A DNA stretch of 64,000 nt, taken from Methanoregula sp. (GTDB lineage: Archaea > Halobacteriota > Methanomicrobia > Methanomicrobiales > Methanospirillaceae). The translations under genes and the position numbers were made by a program. Location of the stretch: positions 248,001 through 312,000 of the forward strand of contig JBAZQB010000004.1 in NCBI GenBank assembly GCA_041645435.1, read 5' to 3'. The notes under the pieces were generated by a model, which was not told the origin of the DNA, searched no databases, and saw only the letters and a list, made by a program, of their open reading frames with translations. Positions 41,035 to 49,844 of this stretch are shown here, piece by piece (the first letter of the stretch is position 1; each line of letters starts with the position of its first letter).

Positions 41035-41243
41035 GCGAACTCCGAAACTGTTGTTCGATTAATTACTGTGCTCTCATCACCTAAAAGCTTAGATATCCGT
41101 GATCTGCTGTCGATTTCCCGTTCACGTTCGTAATGGTAGGATCCCCCCGCTCTCATCCCCTGGTGCTGGCCTGACCCTGGGATTGCCGTTGCCGCATGTC
41201 TCGTGATGCTCGTGCAGGAGCGGGCTGTTTATCTCCATTTTTG

Positions 41244-41262
41244 TCAAGGTCTCTAACCTTGA
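41244..41262. repeat. Perfect inverted repeat upstream of fen1
   Basis: TCAAGGT-CTCTA-ACCTTGA: 7-bp arms, 5-base centre, about 165 bases before fen1. The gap 41035-41424 (390 bases) between the divergent presenilin and fen1 genes holds no credible ORF. The site could be an operator or a hairpin. A weak TATA-like TACAAATA occurs about 30 bases before fen1. Confidence 0.4.
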
Positions 41263-41424
41263 AAACCCCATGTTCCCCTGCAAACGGATGCTCCGCACCA
41301 ATCCCGAAACAATCTCTATGTGCGTGCGGGAAAAATGACCCGGCAGTCTCTTATCCTGACAAACCCGGCGCCGAATATGCTAAACGTGCGTACAAATAAC
41401 GTATGTACTATCAGGTGAACAGGG

Positions 41425-42426
41425 ATGGGCGTTGCACTTCGGGATATTCTGGCAGAGTATAAGACACCGGTCACGTTAGAGACCATTCCCGGTATTGCGG
41501 CTATCGATGCGAACAACACCCTCTACCAGTTCTTAACCATCATACGGCAGCCGGACGGGACTCCCCTGATGGACGGGCGCGGGCGGGTCACCTCACACCT
41601 CTCCGGCATTCTGTTCCGTATTGCAAATTTCATGGACAAGGGGATCAAGCCGGTCTTTGTCTTTGACGGAAAACCCGGAGAACTCAAGCAGTCTACTGTT
41701 GACCAGCGCCGCAAGATCCGCGATACCGCGGGGGAACGCTGGAAGGAAGCGGTCGAACGCGGGGATGAGGCAGAGGCGTACAAGCAGGCGCGATCGGCAA
41801 CCCGGGTGGATGCCGCTATCATTGCGTCTTCCAAGGAACTGCTCGGCCTGCTGGGCATCCCGTTCGTGCAGGCACCGGGTGAGGGCGAAGCGCAGGCATC
41901 CTACATGGTGGCTAAAGGTGATGCCCGGTACGTGGTGTCGCAGGATTATGATACGCTGCTGTTCGGTGCCCCTACCCTTGTACGGAATCTCACCGTAAGT
42001 GGCAAGCGCAAGATCCGGGGCAGGCTGATCACCGTCAGCCCGGAGCGGCTGGTCCTCTCTGAAGTGCTCAACGGCCTGCACCTCACCCGCGAGCAGCTGA
42101 TCGAGATCAGCATCCTTATCGGTACGGATTTCAACCCGGGCGTTGACGGGGTTGGCGCAAAGACCGGCCTCAAGATCGTGCAGAAGGGAGAGTTTGTTCA
42201 GAAACTCAAAGAGAAGCAGCCGGACTTCGATCCAGCCCCGGTGATGGACCTCTTTCTGCACCCCCCGGTGACGGATGATTATTCGCTTGCCTGGGGGCAC
42301 CCCGACACAGCGGGAATAAAAAAGATGCTCTGCGATGGCTATGAATTCTCGGAAGAGCGGGTGAACCGTGCGCTTGAGAACTTCACGGTAAAGGCCGGGC
42401 AGAAGACGCTGGAGAGCTGGTTTTAG
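41425..42426 (+). CDS. fen: Flap endonuclease 1
   Basis: 333 aa, with AGGTG about 8 bases before the start. Removes 5' flaps from Okazaki fragments and repair intermediates. The N and I nuclease regions are complete: AIDANN (~27), FVFDGKPGELK (~77-87), GEGEAQASYM (~152-161), SQDYDTLLFGAP (~171-182) and GTDFNPGVDGVGAKTGL (~232-248), which supply the metal-binding Asp/Glu residues. The C-terminus ends in KTLESWF, a likely PCNA-binding (PIP) motif. Usual length for archaeal FEN1. Confidence 0.96.
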   Translation: MGVALRDILAEYKTPVTLETIPGIAAIDANNTLYQFLTIIRQPDGTPLMDGRGRVTSHLSGILFRIANFMDKGIKPVFVFDGKPGELKQSTVDQRRKIRDTAGERWKEAVERGDEAEAYKQARSATRVDAAIIASSKELLGLLGIPFVQAPGEGEAQASYMVAKGDARYVVSQDYDTLLFGAPTLVRNLTVSGKRKIRGRLITVSPERLVLSEVLNGLHLTREQLIEISILIGTDFNPGVDGVGAKTGLKIVQKGEFVQKLKEKQPDFDPAPVMDLFLHPPVTDDYSLAWGHPDTAGIKKMLCDGYEFSEERVNRALENFTVKAGQKTLESWF

Positions 42427-42468
42427 CCATTTTTAATGGTGTCTGAAATAAGGTTGGCAGGGGATTGC

Positions 42469-43662
42469 TCACGCCGTTTCATGCCCGACAAGCTGGTACT
42501 CCCGGACCTGCCCGTTGCTGTCGAAAATCGCCCGGGTGTACCAGTGCAGGTTCCGCGCTGCTCCATCCGGAAGAATCACCCGGCAGGTGATCGAGGCCGA
42601 CGGGTTTTCTGGAGACAAGCTCGCAAGATGCTGGAAAAACCGCTCTGCATCGTCAGGATGAACCGGAGGGGTAAACCGGAATCCGATCGTGTCTTTTGCG
42701 TCACGGTTGAAAAACCGGAGGAATGCAGTATTTGCCGATACGCAGATCCAGTCCGGGCCTGTACGGTACACGAGTTCTGCCGGGTCCTCGACCATTGCCG
42801 CAAAGCGCTGCTCGCTCTCCCGCAGGGCTTCTTCTGCATGAACGCGATCGGTGATGTCGATCATCACCCCGACAAACCCGGCTACACTTCCGTCGCTGTT
42901 ATTGAATGTGGCTTTCCTGAATATGACCTCCCGCAGATGATGATCGGCACAGGGAAATTTTGCCTGGTATACCTGGATTCCTCTCCGGTTCATCAACTGG
43001 GAATCCCGCTCTCCGGTCATAACCGCAATATCGGAGGAGAAGAGATCCGCATCGGTCTTTCCAGCCATTTCCTGTTTTGGAATGCCGGTATACTCTTCGA
43101 AGGCTTTGTTGCAGCCAAGGTACACTCCTTTCGAATTTTTATAATACACCGGTGCGGGTATAGTATCGATCAGCTGCTGGAGAAATTCCAGCTGCTGCTG
43201 TAAGGAGATGGTGCGGGTGGTTACACACTCTTTGAGTTCTTTATTGAGTTTCTTTAAGTATTCCTCGCTCTCCCGGAGCTTTTTATCAACCACAAACTTG
43301 TAACGGGTCATTTCGATGACTGACAGGAGTTCCCGTTCATCATAGGGCTTGATAAGATACCCATACGGTTCGGTAAGTTTTGCCCGGTCAAGCAGTACCT
43401 TGTCAGCGTATGCCGTGAGATAGATGAGCGGGATATCACAGACCTTGTGAAGTTCTTCTGCGGTCTGGATACCGTCTAATTTCCCCATAAGATGGATGTC
43501 CATGATCACGAGATCGGGTTTGGTCTCCGGTACTTTTACCATCGCGTTCTCACCCGATCGGGTTGTTCCGGCAATGCTGTAACCCAGGCTCTTTAAGGTC
43601 TCAGCAATATCGCTTGCAACAATCACTTCGTCTTCAACAATGAAAATCCGGAAATCCGTCAT
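42469..43662 (-). CDS. Response regulator with receiver, coiled linker and two PAS domains
   Basis: 397 aa from ATG 43662 (MTDFRIFIVEDE). Receiver ~1-125 with phospho-Asp in LVIMDIHLMG and the subfamily motif TEPYGYLIKPYDEREL; a helical linker ~130-170; PAS1 ~170-295 (DTIPAPVYYKNSKGVYLGC ... IDITDRVHAEEAL); PAS2 ~300-395. No DNA-binding or enzymatic output, so signalling is through PAS-mediated contacts. Fourth (most distal) of the paralogous receiver array; all share the D-pocket EDE, MDIHL and the TEPYGY motif. The ribosome site is weak. Confidence 0.88.
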   Translation of the reverse strand: MTDFRIFIVEDEVIVASDIAETLKSLGYSIAGTTRSGENAMVKVPETKPDLVIMDIHLMGKLDGIQTAEELHKVCDIPLIYLTAYADKVLLDRAKLTEPYGYLIKPYDERELLSVIEMTRYKFVVDKKLRESEEYLKKLNKELKECVTTRTISLQQQLEFLQQLIDTIPAPVYYKNSKGVYLGCNKAFEEYTGIPKQEMAGKTDADLFSSDIAVMTGERDSQLMNRRGIQVYQAKFPCADHHLREVIFRKATFNNSDGSVAGFVGVMIDITDRVHAEEALRESEQRFAAMVEDPAELVYRTGPDWICVSANTAFLRFFNRDAKDTIGFRFTPPVHPDDAERFFQHLASLSPENPSASITCRVILPDGAARNLHWYTRAIFDSNGQVREYQLVGHETA

Positions 43663-43896
43663 GATCCCTTCCTGTTTTCGGCCGTGGGTAAGGTGCTGCA
43701 CACTGCATCTCCTGAATCTCACCGGAAACCGGAATATGACCGATAGACTTTTTTTGGTTATGCAGTGAAGTTGGTTGCTTTCCTGATCCAGGTATGCAGC
43801 AGGTAATATTCAGATATGGTGTATACAATAAAAACATATTTCCCATAACGGTCCGACCGGATTCTTCCCTGCCATACGTTCTTACGGTAAATCTCC

Positions 43897-44991
43897 TTAC
43901 TCAACCCACCCGTTCAGTACGATCCTGCCCACGAACGGGTTATTGGACAGGTTGCTCATGATCCCTTTGATGATACAGAATGTCCCGTCACTCTTCTCGA
44001 ATTTCAGGCGGATCGTTTTTGCCATGCCGGGATGCACGAGGATTTCGGAGAGAACCTGTTTTGCCTGCTGCCAGTCGTTTAAGCTGATGTGATCGAAAAA
44101 TGATTTTTTCAGGTTCTCGTGTGGCAGGTAACCAATAGCGTGTCTGAATGACGGGCTTGTCTGGGCGAAGGTTCCGTCGGGGTTCAGCATGACCACAATT
44201 TCAGAAGCATCCTCGATGAGCAACCGGAAATACTCTGCATTGTTCTTCACCTGCTCTTCTGCCTGTTTTCGTGCCGTTATATTCCGGATACTGACAGCAT
44301 ACTTTTCCAGGACCGCCTTTTTGTTATAGACCGGGTAGACTGTCACGTCATACCAGATGCCGTTGAACTGGTCCTCAAAGTTCAGGCGTCTTTCCCCCCG
44401 CACGATCAGCTGCCAGCAGGCCATCTTCGGCGTGAGTAATTTTTGTCCAACCAGAGCATAGGCACTGGTGCCAATCAGCTCATCGGGAGACATCCCGGCA
44501 TACTCGGCAAACGCCTCGTTGACTACCAGGAATTTCCCGTCTGCGCTGAGCAGGTACAGGAAATCCTGCGTTGCGTTCACCATCACCCGGGTCGTTTCTT
44601 CACTGTCCCGCAACCGGCGTTCCAACCGGTGTTTGTAGATTGCCATCTCGATCGAGGAATGAAGCCCGCGTTCATCATAGGGTTTGATGACGTACCCGTA
44701 CGGTTCGGTAATCTTTGCCCGGTCAAGCAGCGTTTTGTCTGCATACGCGGTGAGGTAGATGACCGGGATATCGTACAGGGAATGGATTTGACCTGCTGCT
44801 TCAATGCCATCCATTGCACCGGCAAGATGGATATCCATGAGCACCAGGTCCGGCCGGGTATCAGCCAGTTTTTCAAGGGCTGTCTCCCCGGATTTAACCA
44901 TACCGGCCACAGAATAGCCAAGGCTGATTAACGTCTCCTTGATGTCATTTGCTACAATTGTTTCATCTTCGACAATGAGGATTGACGACAT
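43897..44991 (-). CDS. Response regulator with receiver and two PAS domains
   Basis: 364 aa. Receiver ~1-122 (VEDETIVANDIKETLISLGY ; LVLMDIHLAG ; TEPYGYVIKPYDERGL). PAS1 ~125-245 (DFLYLLSADGKFLVVNEAF ... VSIRNITARKQAEEQ), PAS2 ~250-364 (EIVVMLNPDGTFAQTSPSFR), which ends with GRIVLNGWVE just after the last PAS strand. No output domain. Third gene of the receiver array; the upstream neighbour ends 16 bases away, so the array is one transcription unit. Confidence 0.88.
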   Translation of the reverse strand: MSSILIVEDETIVANDIKETLISLGYSVAGMVKSGETALEKLADTRPDLVLMDIHLAGAMDGIEAAGQIHSLYDIPVIYLTAYADKTLLDRAKITEPYGYVIKPYDERGLHSSIEMAIYKHRLERRLRDSEETTRVMVNATQDFLYLLSADGKFLVVNEAFAEYAGMSPDELIGTSAYALVGQKLLTPKMACWQLIVRGERRLNFEDQFNGIWYDVTVYPVYNKKAVLEKYAVSIRNITARKQAEEQVKNNAEYFRLLIEDASEIVVMLNPDGTFAQTSPSFRHAIGYLPHENLKKSFFDHISLNDWQQAKQVLSEILVHPGMAKTIRLKFEKSDGTFCIIKGIMSNLSNNPFVGRIVLNGWVE

Positions 44992-45007
44992 CGTGGTCCC
45001 AGGAGTA

Positions 45008-45940
45008 TCAGTGGTACCCCAATGCCGCCCCGAGCAGGTTTGTCGTTATGCGCAATGCCTCGATCTCGTCTGCCGAACGGGTTCTCTCCGCGAGATCGAA
45101 AAACCCTATGAAACCCCAGAGATTGTCATGGATGAAAATGGGAAGGATAATCCCGCACTTCACGCCAAGCAACACGAACAGCTGTTTTTCTTCTTCAGGA
45201 AGAACGGACATGGTTGCCACTATGACTTCGCCTTTCATGAGCTGGTCATGCCAGCGGGAGAGCCCGAGAGCCTTGTAGGTGAACTGTTTCAGTTCCGGTT
45301 TGTAGAGTGAGCATTGGTAGGCGGGGCATCCCCATTCATAGATCATGCTGACCGTTTCTAAACCCGCGGGATCGGTGTTTTCCCGGAAGATCCCGATTGC
45401 CCCTGCATCCAGCGCAAGGCCGATGGGTTCGAGGATATCCCGGATATCTGCGGTAGCAAAATCGCGGGGCAGGCGGGTCGTATCGCGGGAGATACGGAGG
45501 AGCCATTCGACAGCGGAACTCACGGCAAAGAGAACCGCGTCCCGTTTCTTGATCTCGTGCTCGATCTGGTGCTTGTAGAGTGCCATCTCGATAACCGAGT
45601 TGAGTTCCCGCTCGTCATAGGGTTTGATGACGTACCCGTACGGTTCGGTCACCTTGGCCCGGTCGAGCAGCGCCTTATCTGCATATGCAGTGAGGTAAAT
45701 GACCGGGATATCGTAGAGTACGTGGATTTTTCCCGCGGTTTCGACCCCGTCCATCTGGGTGGCGAGGTGGATATCCATGAGAACGAGATCAGGCCGGAGT
45801 TCTTTTACCTTTTCAAGCGCGATCTCTCCGGATTTCGCAATGCCTAAAACAGCGTATCCCAGGCTTTTCAAGGTCTCCTTGATATCGTTGGCTACAATGG
45901 CCTCATCTTCCACAATGAATATGGCCGGTTTTTCCATCAT
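45008..45940 (-). CDS. Response regulator with receiver and GAF domain
   Basis: 310 aa. Receiver ~1-125 with VEDEAIVANDIKETLKSLGY, LVLMDIHLAT and TEPYGYVIKPYDEREL, nearly the same as its neighbour. After a charged linker, residues ~145-305 form a GAF domain (DILEPIGLALDAGAIGIFREN ... GFIGFFDLAERTRS). GAF domains bind small ligands or sense redox state, so this receiver is tied to a second input rather than an output. Second gene in the receiver array. Confidence 0.87.
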   Translation of the reverse strand: MMEKPAIFIVEDEAIVANDIKETLKSLGYAVLGIAKSGEIALEKVKELRPDLVLMDIHLATQMDGVETAGKIHVLYDIPVIYLTAYADKALLDRAKVTEPYGYVIKPYDERELNSVIEMALYKHQIEHEIKKRDAVLFAVSSAVEWLLRISRDTTRLPRDFATADIRDILEPIGLALDAGAIGIFRENTDPAGLETVSMIYEWGCPAYQCSLYKPELKQFTYKALGLSRWHDQLMKGEVIVATMSVLPEEEKQLFVLLGVKCGIILPIFIHDNLWGFIGFFDLAERTRSADEIEALRITTNLLGAALGYH

Positions 45941-46117
45941 GAACCCCTTGTGTAATCGTTCTTCTGATTATCCTGATAACAGTTCCGATATATTATGCGT
46001 ATTTCTCCTGTCCGGATCGGTCAACATCCCTCATCTTTCCTCCGGCAGGTGGTTGTGCATGTGCGTCTTTAACCGGTCCAGGCATTCCGGCTCACTCCCG
46101 GTTAAAAGAGTCTTTTA

Positions 46118-46195
46118 TCAATGCATATCCCGGTGCGCGGCGCAGATTTGACGGATAGCGGGAACATCCTCGACAAGCCGTGTGATGTCCATCAT
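46118..46195 (-). CDS. Very short ORF (25 aa) between two response regulators
   Basis: Starts 9 bases after the stop of the receiver gene at 46205 and reads MMDITRLVEDVPAIRQICAA then HRDMH. AAGGACG stands before the start and the sequence looks like an amphipathic helix with normal codon choice. It may be a micro-protein or the end of an eroded larger gene. The rest of the gap 45941-46117 shows no gene. Confidence 0.3.
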   Translation of the reverse strand: MMDITRLVEDVPAIRQICAAHRDMH

Positions 46196-46204
46196 GTACG
46201 TCCT

Positions 46205-47230
46205 TCATCTTCTCCCGATCTCCGGTTCTGGCATTTCATCGGGAACCTCCCGGTAGTGACGGATGAGGAAACGCCGTACTTTTTCGGACTCAACCCAGCC
46301 ACGATCGAGATGGTCAACAAGGGTGTTAATCAGCTCGATCTGTTCCAGGATCTGCTTCCGGTTCTGGGAACAGTCAAGGTGTACATATCCCAGTATTGCC
46401 TGGAGCGGGTTTCTGATCTGGTCGTTTAAGATCTGGAACCGCTCCATATTCAGCTCGAGCTGGGTTATTCCTTCCTTCTTAAGGTGCTCCTCTATTTTCT
46501 TATGGTCGGTAATATCGTGATACTGGATAAAAATACGGGGATTTTCGCCCGCCATTCCATCAATAAGCATAAGGGAGATCTCAAACCACTCATCTCCTGT
46601 CTTTTCCTCAAAACGGACAGGCCGGCCGGAACTGAGGAGCTCTTTTATCCTGGATTCTAACGAGGTAAACATGCCCTTCCGGTCAAACCGGACAGGTGAT
46701 TCATCCACGTTCAGGATTGAATTTTCTTTCAGCCGATGCGCCATGGCATCGTTGAAGGCGATGATCTGCTGGTTGCGATCCAGAAGCATGACTGCGTCGG
46801 GAATGGCATTGGCGAGGATTCGGATCGTGCGTTCATTCTCGTGTGCCCGCTCCTCCATCCGGTATTTGTAGAGTGCCATCTCAATGGCTGAATGCAGCTC
46901 GCGATCATCAAAGGGTTTGAGGATATAACCATACGGCTCGGTGACTTTTGCCCGCCCGAGGGTGATATCATCCACATGGGCCGTGAGAAAAATGACCGGT
47001 ATGTGATATAGAGTCCGGATCTGCTCTGCCGTATCGATACCGTCAAGGGTGCCGGCAAGGTGGATATCCATGAGCACCAGATCGGGATGGATTCCTTTTA
47101 AGATTTCCAGGGCAGATTCACCCGATTGGGTAACCCCGGCTATTGAATACCCCTGATCTTTTAACGTCTGGCGGATATCCTCAGCTTCGATGAGCTCATC
47201 TTCGACAATGAAGATGGATGCCTGTTCCAT
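46205..47230 (-). CDS. Response regulator with receiver, PAS and degenerate DHp domain
   Basis: 341 aa. Receiver ~1-125 (VEDELIEAEDIRQTLKDQGY, LVLMDIHLAG, TEPYGYILKPFDDREL); PAS ~128-245 (AIPDAVMLLDRNQQIIAFND ... YHDITDHKKIEEH). Residues ~255-325 resemble a kinase dimerisation helix (FQILNDQIRNPLQAILGYV), where a kinase would have a His in the position of Asp or Asn, and no ATPase domain follows. It probably acts as a dimer scaffold that receives but does not transfer phosphate by its own His. First gene of the array, with AAGGAG 8 bases before the start. Confidence 0.87.
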   Translation of the reverse strand: MEQASIFIVEDELIEAEDIRQTLKDQGYSIAGVTQSGESALEILKGIHPDLVLMDIHLAGTLDGIDTAEQIRTLYHIPVIFLTAHVDDITLGRAKVTEPYGYILKPFDDRELHSAIEMALYKYRMEERAHENERTIRILANAIPDAVMLLDRNQQIIAFNDAMAHRLKENSILNVDESPVRFDRKGMFTSLESRIKELLSSGRPVRFEEKTGDEWFEISLMLIDGMAGENPRIFIQYHDITDHKKIEEHLKKEGITQLELNMERFQILNDQIRNPLQAILGYVHLDCSQNRKQILEQIELINTLVDHLDRGWVESEKVRRFLIRHYREVPDEMPEPEIGRR

Positions 47231-47410
47231 GGATTGACTCCTTGTTATTTAGTCAATGAATGACGATACATCCAGATAATTGTTGCTCCATACTTAAGAC
47301 AAAACCTGCCCTGTGACGTTAAGGATGTGCATGCAGTGGTATCGTACTGCCTGATCTCCTGCTTCATGCAGCCGGTGATTCCGGTATACCCCTGTTTTTA
47401 TCTCTGCCCG

Positions 47411-49594
47411 TCACCCGGTTTTGCTGGCAGGGTTCTTCTGTATTTCAATAATAAAAGTCGTTCCCTCCCCGGTGCCGAGATCGATGGTGCCGTTCAGCTG
47501 ATCGACAAGGCTGTTCACCAGCCGGAGACCAAGGGATTCTGTGTTCTTCCAGTCAAGCCCGGCGGGCATGCCGACCCCGTTGTCGTTATAGACAAAGCGG
47601 AGCCTGTTTCCCTCCAGCAGGAGACATTCGATGGATATCGCTCCTTTCCTTCCCTCCGGGAAAGCATGTTTGAGTGAGTTGGATACCAGTTCGTTCATCA
47701 TAAGCCCGACAGGAATTACCGTATCGATATCCGCCATGATGTCCCCCATGGCCACCGTGATGGCGATCTGGTGCTGCGGGATGTTGTAGAACGAGAGGAT
47801 TTGTTTTGTTAAATAGGCCAGGTATTCTCTGAGGTTGATCTCCGCAATATTGGGGGAGCGGTAAATCCTCTCGTGGACAAGGGCCATTGCCCGCACCCGG
47901 CTCTGGCTGTCCTTGATCGATTCCAGCACGTTGGGATCGGTGATGTACCGGGACTGGAGATTTAAGAGGCTGGCAATAATCTGGAGATTGTTCTTGACCC
48001 GGTGGTGGATCTCGCGGAGCAGGAGTTCTTTTTCCCCTAATGAGCGGGTGATCTCCTGCTCTGCCCGCATCCGTGCTGCTATCTCGGCATTCAGCTGCCC
48101 GTTGGCTTTGCTCAGGGCTTCTGTCCGTTCGGCAACCCGTTTTTCCAGTTCTTCGTTTGCATGCCGTATCGCCTCTTCAGCCTTTTTCAGAGAGAAAATA
48201 TCCGTAAGTACGTTGAGACTGGCAGGTTTGCCTTCGTATTTGATCATAGCACCGTTGACAAGAACGGGGTGGTAGGTCCCGTCCCGTGCTGCGATCTTCA
48301 TCTCGTAGGGGGGGAACTCCTCCCCTGCCATCCGCTGTGCTATTGCCTGCCGTACGGTGTCATGGTATTCCGGGGCTATGAACATGAGTGCCGGTTTGCC
48401 GATGAGCATCGCCACATCGTACCCCATGTGTGAAGCTGCTGCCGGGTTGACATAGAGCAGGATACCGTCGCGGTGGACGATGACATAATCCGGGAGCTGA
48501 TCGATGAGGGTGCGGTACCGCTCCTCACTTTCCAGGAGTTCGGTACGGGACTCGGCAAGCCGGGAAAACACGGGATCGATCTCCAGCGCGAGCCGGGCGA
48601 GCTCGTCTTCACGGTTGCTGCTGTTTGCTCCCTGGTGGTTCCCGGTCTCCTTGTTCTTCCGCACCGTACTGATGATGGCATTGAGACGGGAGAGAACGAT
48701 CCGGTCTATGAACAGCAGGACAAACAGGATGATGAAAACTCCTGCTCCCAGCAGGCTCATGAGAAAGATAAAAATCGTATCCCGTCCGGCGTGGTAGAGC
48801 GTGCGGTGTTCGGTAACCTTTACATAAAATCCTTCAGGATTCTGCAGGTCGTTCACATGGATATATCCGGAAATGGTATCATAGGTTTCTGGTACAACTG
48901 CCACCGGTGAAGACGAAGTGATGAGGGATACCACACCGGCAAGCGATGGGTTTCTTTTAATTTCCTGTGACGGAATGATGGTGACCGAATATCCCGCCCG
49001 GGTAGTAAGATCTGCTAAGTAGTGGCGGTCAATCCTGCGCACGATCTGCAGGCTTCCTGAGGCCGGCCCTTCAAAAGTATCATTGAGAACCGAGTGGGTT
49101 GAGATGATGAAAAGGCCATCCGGGCTGTCGAAGACCCCGTGGATTCCCTCCGTGGAATTCATAATACCCTCCGCGATATTCCGGTTCCGGATATCGTTCA
49201 CGAGGGATACCGGCACCGCCTCGAACATATGTGAACCGGAATTATACCCCCTCTCAAAAACGAGCTGATTTGTACTGTTGAATACCAGCACATAGTCGAC
49301 ATCGAACCGGGTGAAATAATCCTCTACCATGTTCTGGTCGATCCAGCCCGGGTTCTGGCCCTGTGCAAACCGGTAGGTTTCCGACCATACCGCATAATCG
49401 CGGGTGATCGAATCGGTATGTTTCAGATCGCTCTCAAAGGAGCTGACCGTACTCTCCAGGGCCCGGTGGACTTCCTGTCTTTCCAGCTGGCGGTAACTCT
49501 GTTCCATGGAAAGGTACGAAAAAACAGCAACGAGAGTAAAGGTGACGATCAGCGCAATGCCGATTCCCAGGAGCAGTTTACTTCTCAGGTTCAT
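47411..49594 (-). CDS. CHASE4-PAS-HisKA_2 sensor histidine kinase
   Basis: 727 aa. Transmembrane helix at ~9-28 and another near ~275-300 flank a CHASE4-like extracellular sensor (~40-265, YRFAQGQNPGWIDQNMVEDY). A HAMP-like segment follows (~300-355), then PAS (~365-485; DYVIVHRDGILLYVNPAAAS), a coiled coil (~490-530), the HisKA_2 box LLREIHHRVKNNLQ (~537-550) and HATPase (~595-725; NELVSNSLKHAFP, DNGVGMP, GTTFIIEI). It would sense an external signal. From PAS to the C-terminus it is close to the 1999-aa kinase next to it. It has its own promoter-like site. Confidence 0.92.
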   Translation of the reverse strand: MNLRSKLLLGIGIALIVTFTLVAVFSYLSMEQSYRQLERQEVHRALESTVSSFESDLKHTDSITRDYAVWSETYRFAQGQNPGWIDQNMVEDYFTRFDVDYVLVFNSTNQLVFERGYNSGSHMFEAVPVSLVNDIRNRNIAEGIMNSTEGIHGVFDSPDGLFIISTHSVLNDTFEGPASGSLQIVRRIDRHYLADLTTRAGYSVTIIPSQEIKRNPSLAGVVSLITSSSPVAVVPETYDTISGYIHVNDLQNPEGFYVKVTEHRTLYHAGRDTIFIFLMSLLGAGVFIILFVLLFIDRIVLSRLNAIISTVRKNKETGNHQGANSSNREDELARLALEIDPVFSRLAESRTELLESEERYRTLIDQLPDYVIVHRDGILLYVNPAAASHMGYDVAMLIGKPALMFIAPEYHDTVRQAIAQRMAGEEFPPYEMKIAARDGTYHPVLVNGAMIKYEGKPASLNVLTDIFSLKKAEEAIRHANEELEKRVAERTEALSKANGQLNAEIAARMRAEQEITRSLGEKELLLREIHHRVKNNLQIIASLLNLQSRYITDPNVLESIKDSQSRVRAMALVHERIYRSPNIAEINLREYLAYLTKQILSFYNIPQHQIAITVAMGDIMADIDTVIPVGLMMNELVSNSLKHAFPEGRKGAISIECLLLEGNRLRFVYNDNGVGMPAGLDWKNTESLGLRLVNSLVDQLNGTIDLGTGEGTTFIIEIQKNPASKTG

Positions 49595-49652
49595 TGGAAC
49601 ACACAGAAATCCGGCTTACCCGTGACTAGTAGTGCCTCTTTTTATTTGAACT

Positions 49653-49680
49653 TAATTATATCCCTCATATACTTTTATAT
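49653..49680 (-). promoter_or_regulatory. TATA-like sites upstream of the CHASE4 kinase
   Basis: Minus-strand ATATAAAAGT (49671-49680) and GATATAATTA (49653-49662) lie 59-86 bases before the ATG at 49594. Either would give a leader of about 40-55 bases. The rest of the gap 49595-49844 holds no gene. Confidence 0.45.
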
Positions 49681-49844
49681 CCCCCCGTGTGCGGAATACT
49701 GCCTATGAAAGAGATCCCCCTGAGACGGATAGCGCGAAATTTGTGATCAGGTCCTGTGACTGCATTTCCCTGCTGTATATCCTGTCTGCTGCTATCCACT
49801 GCCGGCCCTCAGAGGATTGCAGTGGTGATGGGGGCTGCACCCCT

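Noticed and set aside
41196..41399. 67-aa open frame in the gap before fen1
   Set aside because: Composition is Ser/Pro/Cys-rich without structure or ribosome site, and it covers the inverted repeat.
46121..46429. 102-aa plus-strand frame partly antisense to the first receiver gene
   Set aside because: It runs against a real coding frame and shows no domain.
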